A stretch of DNA of 12,428 nucleotides from JAHIYU01 sp964476155 (lineage in GTDB: Bacteria; Krumholzibacteriota; Krumholzibacteriia; LZORAL124-64-63): NCBI GenBank assembly GCA_964476155.1, contig CAYYYS010000060.1:1-12428 (forward strand), written 5' to 3'. The notes beneath the pieces were generated by a model that was not told the origin of the DNA, ran no database searches, and saw only the letters and a list, made by a program, of their open reading frames with translations. Numbering within the stretch: position 1 is the stretch's first letter; each line of letters begins with the position of its first letter. The position numbers and the translations under genes were made by a program. This document shows positions 1-7,313 of this stretch, piece after piece.

Positions 1-20
1 CTGAGGATAAACGCTCATTC

Positions 21-50
21 TTGCCAAGCGATAAAACACCCCCCACAATG
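21..50 (+). promoter_or_regulatory. Possible sigma-70-like promoter for the first operon
   Basis: TTGCCA at 21-26 matches the -35 consensus at five of six positions. It is followed after 18 bases by CACAAT (45-50), a four-of-six match to the -10 box. Transcription would begin near base 57, about 20 bases before the methyltransferase ATG. A chance match is quite possible in this short leader, and the true promoter may lie left of the window. Confidence 0.25.
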
Positions 51-75
51 GCCATAGCCTGTTGGAGGACTCTTC

Positions 76-678
76 ATGACAGACATCGTATCGGTCGTTA
101 TCGTCGCCTTCGCCTGGTGCACGCTGCATTCGGTATTGATCACGCGTGCATTCGAACGAGGAATCCGAACATGCTGCGGACGGCGAGCCGCCTGGCACCG
201 CCTGAGTTACAACATGATCAGTGTGGCGACTCTGGCATGGTGCGGACTTGAGTTCCGTGAACGACCCGGTGAGTTTCTCTGGGCCTGGCACGGCTGGTGG
301 CAGATCCCCCGTCTGGCCGGTCTGGCGTTAGCGGCCTGGTTCCTGTGGCTCGGTTTACGCGCCCACGATAACCGGTCATTTCTGGGCTTGCGTCAAATCG
401 CCGACATGCGCGCCGATCGCCCCGTTGCAACGCCCGTCCTGACCCGCGACGGTGTGCTGGGACTCATCCGTCACCCCTATTATTTTGCAGGCCTCCTCGT
501 GATCACCCTGTACGCCGACTTCAGCACCACGACCGTAGCGTGGCGCGCCGTCTTCGTGCTATACCTTCTGCTGGGCACCTGGCTAGAGGAGCGCAAGCTG
601 CTGGCCGTGTTCGGCGACGCCTATCGCGAGTACAGACGAGAGGTGCCGGCCCTGTGGCCGCGCCGCCTGAAACCCTGA
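76..678 (+). CDS. Isoprenylcysteine carboxyl methyltransferase/NnrU-like membrane methyltransferase
   Basis: This is a 200-residue integral membrane protein of the ICMT/phospholipid methyltransferase-like family, which transfers methyl groups from S-adenosylmethionine to lipid-linked or small membrane substrates. About four to five hydrophobic helices are visible: near residues 3-18, 45-55, 77-95, 135-147 and 152-168. The family's C-terminal signature is present, with RHPYY at residues 132-136 followed by a Glu-Glu pair at 171-172 and an FGxxYxxY run near the C terminus; these form the cofactor pocket in known members. The ATG at 76 has a GGAGGA ribosome site about six bases upstream. The gene leads a run of four closely spaced genes, and the next starts 16 bases after its stop. 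The family assignment is solid, but the substrate cannot be read from the sequence. Confidence 0.85.
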   Translation: MTDIVSVVIVAFAWCTLHSVLITRAFERGIRTCCGRRAAWHRLSYNMISVATLAWCGLEFRERPGEFLWAWHGWWQIPRLAGLALAAWFLWLGLRAHDNRSFLGLRQIADMRADRPVATPVLTRDGVLGLIRHPYYFAGLLVITLYADFSTTTVAWRAVFVLYLLLGTWLEERKLLAVFGDAYREYRREVPALWPRRLKP

Positions 679-694
679 AGGAGCGTCACACCGC

Positions 695-2140
695 ATGTTC
701 CGTGACCAGTATCCCCTCTACCTCGCCAACAGTCCCCTGCAGCCCAACGCCGACCTGTCCGTCACTCACAAGGTGAGCGGCGAGACGGTGACCCGGGTCG
801 CCGTGGCCGACGCCGAGACTCTCGACCGCGCCATCGCCGCCGCCCACGCGGCCGCGCCGGAAATGCGCCGGTTGCCGTCGTGGCGACGTCAGCAGGTGTT
901 GCAGTCGTTCGTGGACGCCCTGACCGACCGCCACGAGGAGCTCTCGCAGGCCCTGTGCGTCGAGGCCGGCAAGCCCATCCGCGATGCCCGTGTCGAGGTC
1001 ACGCGCGCCGTCGATACCTTCCGCATCGCCGCCGAGGAAGCCGTGCGCATCCACGGCGAGATCATGCCCCTGGACATCAGCGAGCGCGCCACCGGTTACG
1101 AGGGACACATCAAGCGTTTTCCGGTGGGACCGTGCGCGTTCATCACGCCCTTCAACTTCCCGCTGAACTTGGCCGCCCACAAGATGGCGCCGGCTCTGGC
1201 GACCGGCTGTCCGTTCATATTGAAGCCCGCCAGCAGCACACCCGTCTCGAGCATCCTGATGGGCGAGATCCTGGCCGAGCAGGGCCTGCCCGAGGGCGCG
1301 TTCTCCATACTGCCGTGCCGCGGCGGGGATGCATCGCCCCTGGTCGAGGACGACCGCATCGCCCTGCTGTCGTTCACCGGCAGCCCCGCTGTGGGCTGGG
1401 ATCTCAAGGCACGCTGCGGCCGCAAGAAAATCGCCCTGGAACTGGGCGGCAACGCCGCCTGCATCGTGGACGAGGGCAGCGATCTGGACTATGTGGTGCC
1501 GCGTCTAGCCCTGGGCGCCTACTACCAGTCGGGCCAGAGCTGCATCTCGGTGCAGCGCGTGATCGCCCACGCAAGTCTCTACGACGAGCTGCGCGAGCGC
1601 CTGGCCACCGCGGCCGCCGAGCTCAAGACCGGCGATCCCGCCGACGAGGACACCTTCCTGGGCCCGCTGATCACCCACGACGACGCCGACCGCGTGTCGG
1701 CCTGGATCGCCGCGGCCGTCGACGGCGGCGCCACGCTGGTGTGCGGCGGAGAGCAGGACGGGCCCTTCGTCACGGCCGCCCTGCTCGAAAACGTGCCGCG
1801 CGAGGCCGATGTCTACGCCGGCGAAGTCTTCGGCCCGGTCGCCACGCTGGAACGCTTCGAAACCTTCACCGACGCCGTCGCACGGGTGAATGACTCGCGC
1901 TACGGACTGCAGGCGGGTGTTTTTACCCGCGACCTGGGCCGCGCCCGCTACGCCTTCGACCACTGCGAAGTCGGCGGTGTGGTAATCGGCGACATCCCGA
2001 GCATGCGCGTGGACAGCATGCCCTACGGCGGCGTCAAGAACTCGGGGTTCGGCCGCGAGGGTATTCGTTTCGCCATGGAGGAGATGACCGAGCCGCGCCT
2101 GATGATGATCAACGGCGACTACTTCAGGATCGAGAGGTAA
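695..2140 (+). CDS. NAD(P)-dependent aldehyde dehydrogenase
   Basis: This 481-residue protein has the standard length for the aldehyde dehydrogenase superfamily, cytosolic enzymes that oxidise aldehydes to acids with NAD(P)+. The catalytic parts are intact. The TPFNFP segment supplies the transition-state Asn at residue 154, a KPAS motif contacts the cofactor, SFTGS is the glycine motif, ELGGN carries the general base Glu249, and GQSC carries the nucleophile Cys283. The 34-residue Glu-Cys spacing equals that of mammalian ALDH2 (268/302). A C-terminal PYGGVKNSGFGREG segment is also typical. The ATG at 695 has a GGAG about 11 bases upstream. Only four bases separate its stop from the next gene, so they are probably co-transcribed. 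The exact aldehyde is unknown; the closest-looking groups are lactaldehyde/glyceraldehyde-3-phosphate-type enzymes, which is impression rather than proof. Confidence 0.95.
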   Translation: MFRDQYPLYLANSPLQPNADLSVTHKVSGETVTRVAVADAETLDRAIAAAHAAAPEMRRLPSWRRQQVLQSFVDALTDRHEELSQALCVEAGKPIRDARVEVTRAVDTFRIAAEEAVRIHGEIMPLDISERATGYEGHIKRFPVGPCAFITPFNFPLNLAAHKMAPALATGCPFILKPASSTPVSSILMGEILAEQGLPEGAFSILPCRGGDASPLVEDDRIALLSFTGSPAVGWDLKARCGRKKIALELGGNAACIVDEGSDLDYVVPRLALGAYYQSGQSCISVQRVIAHASLYDELRERLATAAAELKTGDPADEDTFLGPLITHDDADRVSAWIAAAVDGGATLVCGGEQDGPFVTAALLENVPREADVYAGEVFGPVATLERFETFTDAVARVNDSRYGLQAGVFTRDLGRARYAFDHCEVGGVVIGDIPSMRVDSMPYGGVKNSGFGREGIRFAMEEMTEPRLMMINGDYFRIER

Positions 2141-2144
2141 CGAC

Positions 2145-2756
2145 ATGTCCATCAACAAGCTGATCACGGTGGCCGTCTTGACGGTTTGCCTCGCCTGGAT
2201 CCTTCCCGCGTGCACGAGCAAGGAAGACCCGCCGGATACGGTCGACGGCGATGTGGCTGAGCACGTGGCCGTCTGCCGCGGCGCCATGCAAAAGCTGGGA
2301 GTCGCCCTGAAGACCAAGCTGGAGACGTCGGTGGCCGATAGCGGCCTCGTCGGAGCCCTCGCGGTCTGCAACGTCGAAGCGGTGCCCATCGCCGAGACCA
2401 TCAGCATCGAGGAAGGCGTGATCGTGGGACGCACCAGCCTGCGCATCCGCAACCCCCGCAACACGCCCGACGACTGGGAACGCGGCATCCTGGCCGAATT
2501 CTCCGTTCGTCGCAAGAACGGCGAAGATGTCACGAAACTCGATGCTTGGGTCATCGACGAATCCGACGCAGGACACCATACCTTCAGATACATGAAGGCC
2601 ATTCCCACCGCCCCCTTGTGCCTGTCCTGCCATGGCACCGCGGTAGAAGACCAGGTTGCGGCGAAGATCGCCGCGCTCTATCCCGAGGACGCCGCACTCG
2701 GTTTCACGGAAGGCGACATTCGCGGCGCCTTCACCGTCGTCAAACCCCTCGACTGA
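2145..2756 (+). CDS. DUF3365 (Tll0287-like) haem-binding lipoprotein
   Basis: This 203-residue lipoprotein starts with a basic and hydrophobic signal and the lipobox LPAC, with lipidation predicted on Cys23. It would be anchored in the periplasm. The body fits the DUF3365/Tll0287-like family: an N-terminal helical part with a conserved region ending in VCNVEA, an RxxSLRIRNPxN-type stretch near residues 105-115, a PAS-like core, and a C-type haem motif CLSCH at residues 159-163 close to the C terminus. The family covalently binds haem and is proposed to sense redox state or ligands, often as a sensor domain; here it stands alone with no kinase or cyclase attached. A GAGAGG ribosome site lies inside the end of the aldehyde dehydrogenase gene, four bases away. 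Maturation needs cytochrome c assembly proteins, which are not in this window. Confidence 0.85.
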   Translation: MSINKLITVAVLTVCLAWILPACTSKEDPPDTVDGDVAEHVAVCRGAMQKLGVALKTKLETSVADSGLVGALAVCNVEAVPIAETISIEEGVIVGRTSLRIRNPRNTPDDWERGILAEFSVRRKNGEDVTKLDAWVIDESDAGHHTFRYMKAIPTAPLCLSCHGTAVEDQVAAKIAALYPEDAALGFTEGDIRGAFTVVKPLD

Positions 2757-2766
2757 GGACTTTGCC

Positions 2767-3840
2767 ATGGAACGCCAGCAATTCCAGAGAGCCTTCCTGC
2801 TGCTGTTGACCGTCGCCATCACGCTGCTCTTCGTCAGCATGCTGCGACCGTTCCTGATGGCTATCCTGCTGTCGGGCATATTCGCCGGCCTGGCTCATCC
2901 CCTGTACCGGCGGCTGCTCCGACTGCTAAGAGGGCGCCGCAACCTGGCGTCGCTGCTGACCATGGCGATCCTGGTCCTGGCGGTGCTCACGCCCCTGCTG
3001 GGCATTCTCGGCATTGTGGCCGGCCAGGCCCTGCAGGTCAGCGAGTCGGCCCTGCCCTGGGTAGAGAAACAACTCAGCGAACCGGACCGACTGGTCGAAC
3101 TCCTCGAAGGCCTCCCCTTTGCCGAACACCTGGAACCCTACCGCGAGCAACTGCTCACCAAGGCCGGCGCCCTGGTCGGCTCAACCGGCGTTTTCCTGTT
3201 CAACAGCCTGTCGGCCACGACCCGCGGCACGGCCAACCTGCTCTTCCAGGTCTTCATCCTGGTCTACACCATGTTCTTCTTCCTGAAGGACGGCGAATCG
3301 CTGCTCAACCGCGTCCTCTACTATCTCCCCCTGCGCGACGACGACGAGCGCCGCATGCTCGACCGCTTCACCTCGGTCACCCGCGCCACCCTCAAGGGTA
3401 CGCTGCTGATCGGGCTGGCCCAGGGCACGTTGGCCGGAGCCGCCTTCGCCGTGGTCGGCATCGAGGGCGCTGTCTTCTGGGGAACGGTGATGGTGTTGAT
3501 GTCGGTGATTCCCGGCATCGGCACGGGGCTGATCTGGCTGCCTGCGGCAGTAATCCTGATGGCGTCGGGAAGTATGGGTGCCGGTGTGGGGCTCGCCCTG
3601 TTCTGCGGCCTGATCGTGGGCAGTATCGACAACGTGTTGCGCCCGCGCCTGGTCGGACGCGATACGCGGATGCATGATCTGTTGATTCTGTTCAGTACCC
3701 TTGGCGGGATCATGCTCTTCGGAGTGCTGGGGTTTATCGTGGGGCCTATCGTGGCGGCCGTATTCGTTACCGTTTGGGATATTTATGGGGTGGCGTTCAA
3801 GGAGGCTTTGCCGACGGTTCGGCCCTTCAAAATTGATTAA
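2767..3840 (+). CDS. AI-2E/PerM family transporter
   Basis: This 357-residue inner-membrane protein belongs to the AI-2E transporter family (UPF0118/PerM), whose members export autoinducer-2 or exchange ions such as Na+/H+. About eight hydrophobic segments are present. Between the second or third and the fifth lies the usual amphipathic region (about residues 95-145). A FFFLKDGESLL motif, VIPGIGTG, and the C-terminal IDNVLRPRL motif (Asp288-Asn289) followed by GGIMLFGVLGFIVGP (Pro327) are family hallmarks. The reading frame is open upstream to 2656, but I place the start at the ATG at 2767. A GAGGA precedes it, the hydrophobic N terminus starts just after it, and the upstream stretch overlaps the haem lipoprotein in another frame. 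It closes the first operon. The transported substrate is not predictable. Confidence 0.93.
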   Translation: MERQQFQRAFLLLLTVAITLLFVSMLRPFLMAILLSGIFAGLAHPLYRRLLRLLRGRRNLASLLTMAILVLAVLTPLLGILGIVAGQALQVSESALPWVEKQLSEPDRLVELLEGLPFAEHLEPYREQLLTKAGALVGSTGVFLFNSLSATTRGTANLLFQVFILVYTMFFFLKDGESLLNRVLYYLPLRDDDERRMLDRFTSVTRATLKGTLLIGLAQGTLAGAAFAVVGIEGAVFWGTVMVLMSVIPGIGTGLIWLPAAVILMASGSMGAGVGLALFCGLIVGSIDNVLRPRLVGRDTRMHDLLILFSTLGGIMLFGVLGFIVGPIVAAVFVTVWDIYGVAFKEALPTVRPFKID

Positions 3841-3971
3841 CAAAGTTTAACAAACCCCCAGGGAACCCCCATCGTATCATCGTGTATCCTGTCGATGTGC
3901 CATCCGTCCCCTCGGGCCTGCCGGCGCTCTGCGTACGGCCGGGCCGCAACCCCTGACGAGGAGTTTTAAAA
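3841..3971 (+). promoter_or_regulatory. Intergenic region and likely promoter zone of the PDZ gene
   Basis: This 131-base gap separates the transporter operon from the PDZ gene. Its first part is locally AT-rich (TTGATTAACAAAG-type sequence spanning the transporter stop, then TATCAT at 3875-3880), but no -35/-10 pair has an acceptable spacer. A GC-rich stretch near 3917-3946 can fold weakly and has no T-run, so it is not a convincing terminator. A clear GAGGAG ribosome site ends the region. Confidence 0.3.
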
Positions 3972-4871
3972 ATGAGAACCTGGAAAACGATCATCCTGCT
4001 CGCGGTGTGCCTGTCGCTGCTGGTCGCCGGCGCGGCTGTGGCCAAGGAATGCGAGAAGAAGGTCAAAGTGATGTGCGCCGCCCCCGGCGACGAAAAAGAG
4101 ATGAAGGTCGAGGTCATCGAGACGGACGGCAAGGCCCATGTGAAAATCTGGCACATGGAGGACGGCAAGGAAGTCCTGTTCAAGGAATTCGACGCCGACG
4201 CGGACGGCGAGCAAGTCCTGAAGCTGGACGGCGAACACAAGATCATGATCTGCGGCGATGACAAGGGTGAGTGGACCACCAAGATCTGCGACGGCAAGAT
4301 GATGTTCCACGGTGATAACGACGAGGACGTCTACTTCGTACACAAAGGCCACGACCTGGCGTGTATCGGCGAAAGCAGCACCTACCTGGGTGTTCAGCTG
4401 TCCGATCTGAGCGACGACCAGGCCGAGTACTTCGAAGCCAAGAACGGCGCCCTGGTCACCGAGGTCATCGAGGACTCCCCCGCCGCTGAGGCCGGCTTCA
4501 AGATCTACGACATCATCACCAAGATCGACGACGAGGAGATCGCCAATCCGGGCGACGCCGTGAAGGCCGTCCGCGACCACGAAAAAGGCGACAAGGTCAA
4601 GGTGACCGTCCTGCGCAAGGGTAAGAAGAAGGACATCAAGGTGACGCTCGACGAACAGGACCTGCAGGCCTATGCCTTCGGCAAGGGCTATGCGCCGTTC
4701 GTTCATCAGGAGCATTTCTCGGGTAAGGGCGCCCACGGCAAGGCCCTGAAGCTGCACCACGAATTCTTGACGCCCCACGCACCGATGAATCATGATGAGC
4801 TGGAAGATCTACGCGCAGACGTCGAGGAACTGCGCGCCATGCTGGAGGAGTTGAAGGCCGACAAGAACTGA
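3972..4871 (+). CDS. Secreted PDZ-domain protein with C-terminal coiled coil
   Basis: This 299-residue protein begins with a signal peptide, probably cut after AVA at residue 24. The exported N-terminal region (25-135) is rich in Lys, Asp and Glu and carries five cysteines (27, 35, 94, 106, 131); I do not recognise it as a named domain. A PDZ domain follows at about 138-230, with the YLGV ligand loop, a DSPAAEAGFKIYD segment and a KVTVLRKGK strand, as in HtrA/DegP and C-terminal processing proteases. No protease domain is attached and no Ser/His/Asp triad is visible. After a His/Gly-rich linker, residues 275-299 form an acidic heptad-like coiled coil that could oligomerise. The start is supported by GAGGAG upstream. 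A periplasmic adaptor or chaperone-like role is inference from architecture only. Confidence 0.85.
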   Translation: MRTWKTIILLAVCLSLLVAGAAVAKECEKKVKVMCAAPGDEKEMKVEVIETDGKAHVKIWHMEDGKEVLFKEFDADADGEQVLKLDGEHKIMICGDDKGEWTTKICDGKMMFHGDNDEDVYFVHKGHDLACIGESSTYLGVQLSDLSDDQAEYFEAKNGALVTEVIEDSPAAEAGFKIYDIITKIDDEEIANPGDAVKAVRDHEKGDKVKVTVLRKGKKKDIKVTLDEQDLQAYAFGKGYAPFVHQEHFSGKGAHGKALKLHHEFLTPHAPMNHDELEDLRADVEELRAMLEELKADKN

Positions 4872-4929
4872 CCCGACTCCTACAAGCATGGACTATTGCC
4901 GAGCCCCAACTTTATCGTAAGGGCATGCC

Positions 4930-5532
4930 ATGACATGTAGGACATTGCTGATCACAGCGCTCGCAATCGCGGGCGGCTTCTGCTGGTACGACGACGGCGT
5001 GATCGCCGTGGCCGCCGGCCGCATCGGCGATACCCTGATACTGTCGGGCAACATGGGCACCGGGTCCAGAGGTAGTACCAAGACCGAAATCGTGGGTAGC
5101 GTGTTCGGCCGCGACTTCGAATCGCTGGCGAGAACCGAGGAGGAGATCATTACTTACGAAGAGGACATGCTCGAGCGGGTTGCCGAGCGTTTTCCCAACG
5201 CGGAAGTCCACTTCATGGCCAACCATAGAGACATACCCCGAGTCCAGGCGGGGCTAGACGGAAACCTGTGGGTCACCAATAGCCGCGACGGGCGACCGGA
5301 CCGGGAGGATGTGCTCCGCATCGACGATGTCTTCGACACCACCGGTCAGTGGTTGCGCTGTGTGGAAGTGCATAATCCGCATCCGGACACCAAGGGGAGG
5401 TTGATCTTCCTGTCCGGCGATCGGGTCCTGCGCCGCGTTCTGCTGGACGAGGATGGTGGCGTGCACGATGAAGAGTCCGACACCGAGACCGAGCGCGGTG
5501 TCATCTGTTACCGACTACGCCGGAGTGACTAG
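4930..5532 (+). CDS. Short protein resembling the end of a six-bladed beta-propeller
   Basis: This 200-residue protein has a hydrophobic N terminus (residues 4-18) that could be a weak signal sequence. It then runs directly into propeller-like strands: an IGDTLILSG segment, a linker, a DGNLWVTNS strand, a VLRIDDVFDTTGQWLRCVEV strand pair and a GRLIFLSGDRVLRR strand. This pattern matches the last two or so blades of the six-bladed beta-propeller lipoproteins common in FCB bacteria, which are normally about 350-400 residues. The first four blades appear to be missing, so this is probably a shortened derivative or a remnant. The ATG at 4930 has AAGGG seven bases upstream; two nearby ATGs (4925, 4935) are closed by stops almost at once. 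The next gene starts three bases after the stop. Function is unknown. Confidence 0.65.
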   Translation: MTCRTLLITALAIAGGFCWYDDGVIAVAAGRIGDTLILSGNMGTGSRGSTKTEIVGSVFGRDFESLARTEEEIITYEEDMLERVAERFPNAEVHFMANHRDIPRVQAGLDGNLWVTNSRDGRPDREDVLRIDDVFDTTGQWLRCVEVHNPHPDTKGRLIFLSGDRVLRRVLLDEDGGVHDEESDTETERGVICYRLRRSD

Positions 5533-5535
5533 ACC

Positions 5536-6081
5536 TTGCGCAGACTCCTCACACCCTGGCGCTGGCCGCTCAGCCTCGCGACCGCCCTGCTGGTCCTGCT
5601 CCTGCTGGCGACAGGGGCGGCGCGCTTCTATCCGGCCGGCGACCTGTCCCGCCTGGTGCATTCCGTTCCCGACGCCCTCCCCTTGATCATCATGGGCGAA
5701 GTGATCGTCATCCCCGACGCCGAACCGGAACCGGACGTTGATGAAGAGACGGAACCGCCTGAGCCCGAACCCGAGCCCACCCTCGTGCGCGAACTCTGGC
5801 GCAACTACATCGTGACCCTCACCGACGACGATACCGACGGCGCGGCGCGTCTCGAGTTGTCGCCCCTGCTCTCCGACATGGCCGATATCTCCTTTTTCGT
5901 CATGCCGGACACCTCTGCGGCGGCCCGGCTGCTCTGGTCCGTGAGTCTGCAGAACGCTTTGCGGGGGGATTGGCTGCGGGAGGGGATGCTCGGTGACTAC
6001 CGGTGCGAAGCCGGGGATTTCCAGTCGCGCAAGAAGTCGATCTTCAACGAGTCCTGGCTCGAAGACGCGGACCTGCGCTGA
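5536..6081 (+). CDS. Single-pass membrane protein with Pro/Glu-rich linker, TTG start
   Basis: This is a 181-residue hypothetical protein. Residues 12-28 form one Leu-rich membrane helix after a short basic start (RRLLTPWRW), so the rest should face the periplasm. Residues 60-81 are a repeated Glu-Pro linker that recalls the stiff spacer of TonB, but the Lys-Pro half and the C-terminal TonB fold are absent. The C-terminal region (83-181) is a mixed, soluble-looking domain I do not recognise. The start is a TTG at 5536, with GGAG about 11 bases upstream inside the preceding gene; no in-frame ATG comes before the hydrophobic helix. The three-base gap to the propeller gene suggests a shared transcript and a related role. 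The stop lies 11 bases from that of a converging gene. Confidence 0.7.
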   Translation: MRRLLTPWRWPLSLATALLVLLLLATGAARFYPAGDLSRLVHSVPDALPLIIMGEVIVIPDAEPEPDVDEETEPPEPEPEPTLVRELWRNYIVTLTDDDTDGAARLELSPLLSDMADISFFVMPDTSAAARLLWSVSLQNALRGDWLREGMLGDYRCEAGDFQSRKKSIFNESWLEDADLR

Positions 6082-6092
6082 TCAGCAGGCTG

Positions 6093-6800
6093 CTAACGCC
6101 GTCGGAAAGCCATGACGCTGCCGCCCGGACGCTCCGGCTCGAACGCCGCCCCCGCGAAATCCGCGTGATGGGACACCAGGTCGAAACCCAGATCGGCATG
6201 GAGAGCCTGGCTGTCGGCGGCCAGGAGCGGATAGAGGGTTTCTTCGCCGGTGAAGATCGTGCGCTCGTTCTCGACCAGCCGCGTACGGAAAACCAGCGAC
6301 CGGTCGGAGATCTCCAGGTACTCCCGCTGAAAAACCACGCCGTCCAGGTCCCGGTCCGGAAACACGAAGTGGCCAAGGTCGAGCAGGGCGTCCCAGTTGA
6401 CTGTCTGCACGAGCCAGGGCGCGCCGGCGGGCATCTTCCCCTGCAGGGTGGACAGGGTTTGCCCCAGACAATCCCGGTCCAGGTGCGCGGCCACGTTGCC
6501 GAGACAGAGCGCGCCGTCGAAAAAACCGGGCAGAATACCCACGTCGGCCAGATTCAGGTGATGGAATTCGGCATCGGGATACCGGGCGCGAGCGGCGGTG
6601 ATCATTTCTTCGTCCAGGTCCAGTCCCACGGCATCAAGCCCCACTCCGGCCAGTTGACCGCAGTAGTGGCCCGGACCGCACCCCGCGTCCAGGACGCGGG
6701 CGGGCGACTTGGGCAAATGTTCGACCAGATAGGACAACACCGCCTCGCGGAAAGGAAAGATGCGCTCGTAATGGGCGGCGAAATCCGAGTAGAACGACAT
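6093..6800 (-). CDS. Class I SAM-dependent methyltransferase
   Basis: This 235-residue cytosolic protein has the Rossmann-like methyltransferase fold. Motif I, VLDAGCGPGHYCGQLA, lies at residues 36-51 and binds S-adenosylmethionine. The second strand, VGLDLDEEM, ends with the ribose-binding acidic residue Asp61. A FFDGALCLGNVAAHL stretch corresponds to motif IV. The C-terminal part (about 125-235) is rich in beta strands (REYLEISDRSLVFRTRLVENERTIF), as in small-molecule methyltransferases of the Methyltransf_11/25 type. It is the last gene of a minus-strand operon, and its ATG sits three bases after the stop of the CYTH gene. The substrate is unknown. There is no terminator hairpin with a T-run between it and the converging gene. 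Confidence 0.92.
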   Translation of the reverse strand: MSFYSDFAAHYERIFPFREAVLSYLVEHLPKSPARVLDAGCGPGHYCGQLAGVGLDAVGLDLDEEMITAARARYPDAEFHHLNLADVGILPGFFDGALCLGNVAAHLDRDCLGQTLSTLQGKMPAGAPWLVQTVNWDALLDLGHFVFPDRDLDGVVFQREYLEISDRSLVFRTRLVENERTIFTGEETLYPLLAADSQALHADLGFDLVSHHADFAGAAFEPERPGGSVMAFRRR

Positions 6801-6803
6801 GTC

Positions 6804-7313
6804 TCATCCCTCCAGAAGATCGATATAGGCGCCTTCGACCAGATCGTCGGCGCCAACGCCCAGCCGCACCATCAGGTCATGGGCTTCGGCCTCGCCCGCG
6901 GCGATGTCTTCATCATCATCGAGCACGACTTCCAACTCCATGAACGTGCCGAGGCCCGCCACCTCGTCCAGATGGATACGCGTGCGACCGGCCATGAACA
7001 GGCGACGGGTCTTGCGCACCTCCCCCCGCAGGCCCAGGGCGCCGGACAGCGCGGCGGTCAGGCCGTCGGGATCGTCGATGGATACGATGCCGTAGTTGGA
7101 CGTCTTGGGTCCCGAAGCGTCGCTCCGCTCGTAGTAGATCAGCTCGCTGCGCTCCGGCGAGAGCCGACGCAACTTGAGACGCCCGCGGGGCGAGTTGAAA
7201 AACGTATCCGCCTGAACGATGACTTCGGGCGCGGCGCCCGCGATCTCCCGCGCGCGCCGGGCGAAATCCACCTCGTCACGAACCCAGGCCTTGATCTCCA
7301 CGTTGCGTTTCAT
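6804..7313 (-). CDS. CYTH-domain protein (CyaB class IV adenylate cyclase/ThTPase-like)
   Basis: This 169-residue protein is one complete CYTH domain, a tunnel-shaped fold that binds triphosphates with metal. Members include class IV adenylate cyclases, thiamine triphosphatases and inorganic triphosphatases. The N terminus MKRNVEIKA is the ExExK motif with its first Glu replaced by Asn4, a form I recall from many bacterial members; Glu6 and Lys8 remain. GRLKLRR (44-50), a YYERSD segment, KTRR, RIHLDEVAGLG (112-122) and FMELEV (124-129, Glu126/Glu128) line the tunnel in known structures. The frame is open upstream to 7478, but the ATG at 7313 fits the conserved N terminus and overlaps the upstream gene's stop as ATGA, which indicates translational coupling. 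Whether it makes cAMP or hydrolyses a triphosphate cannot be decided here. Confidence 0.9.
   Translation of the reverse strand: MKRNVEIKAWVRDEVDFARRAREIAGAAPEVIVQADTFFNSPRGRLKLRRLSPERSELIYYERSDASGPKTSNYGIVSIDDPDGLTAALSGALGLRGEVRKTRRLFMAGRTRIHLDEVAGLGTFMELEVVLDDDEDIAAGEAEAHDLMVRLGVGADDLVEGAYIDLLEG

Noticed and set aside
1505..2638. A 377-codon minus-strand open frame opposite the aldehyde dehydrogenase and haem lipoprotein genes
   Set aside because: Both plus-strand genes have intact signature motifs. The antisense product shows no conserved pattern.
2656..2766. An upstream start for the AI-2E transporter
   Set aside because: It overlaps the end of the haem lipoprotein in a different frame, including non-hydrophobic sequence. 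The ATG at 2767 has its own ribosome site and fits the family N terminus.
6072..6095. Inverted repeat (CCTGC/GCAGG around a GCTGATCAGC palindrome) between the converging genes, considered as a bidirectional terminator
   Set aside because: The stem is only five bases and no T-run follows on either strand.
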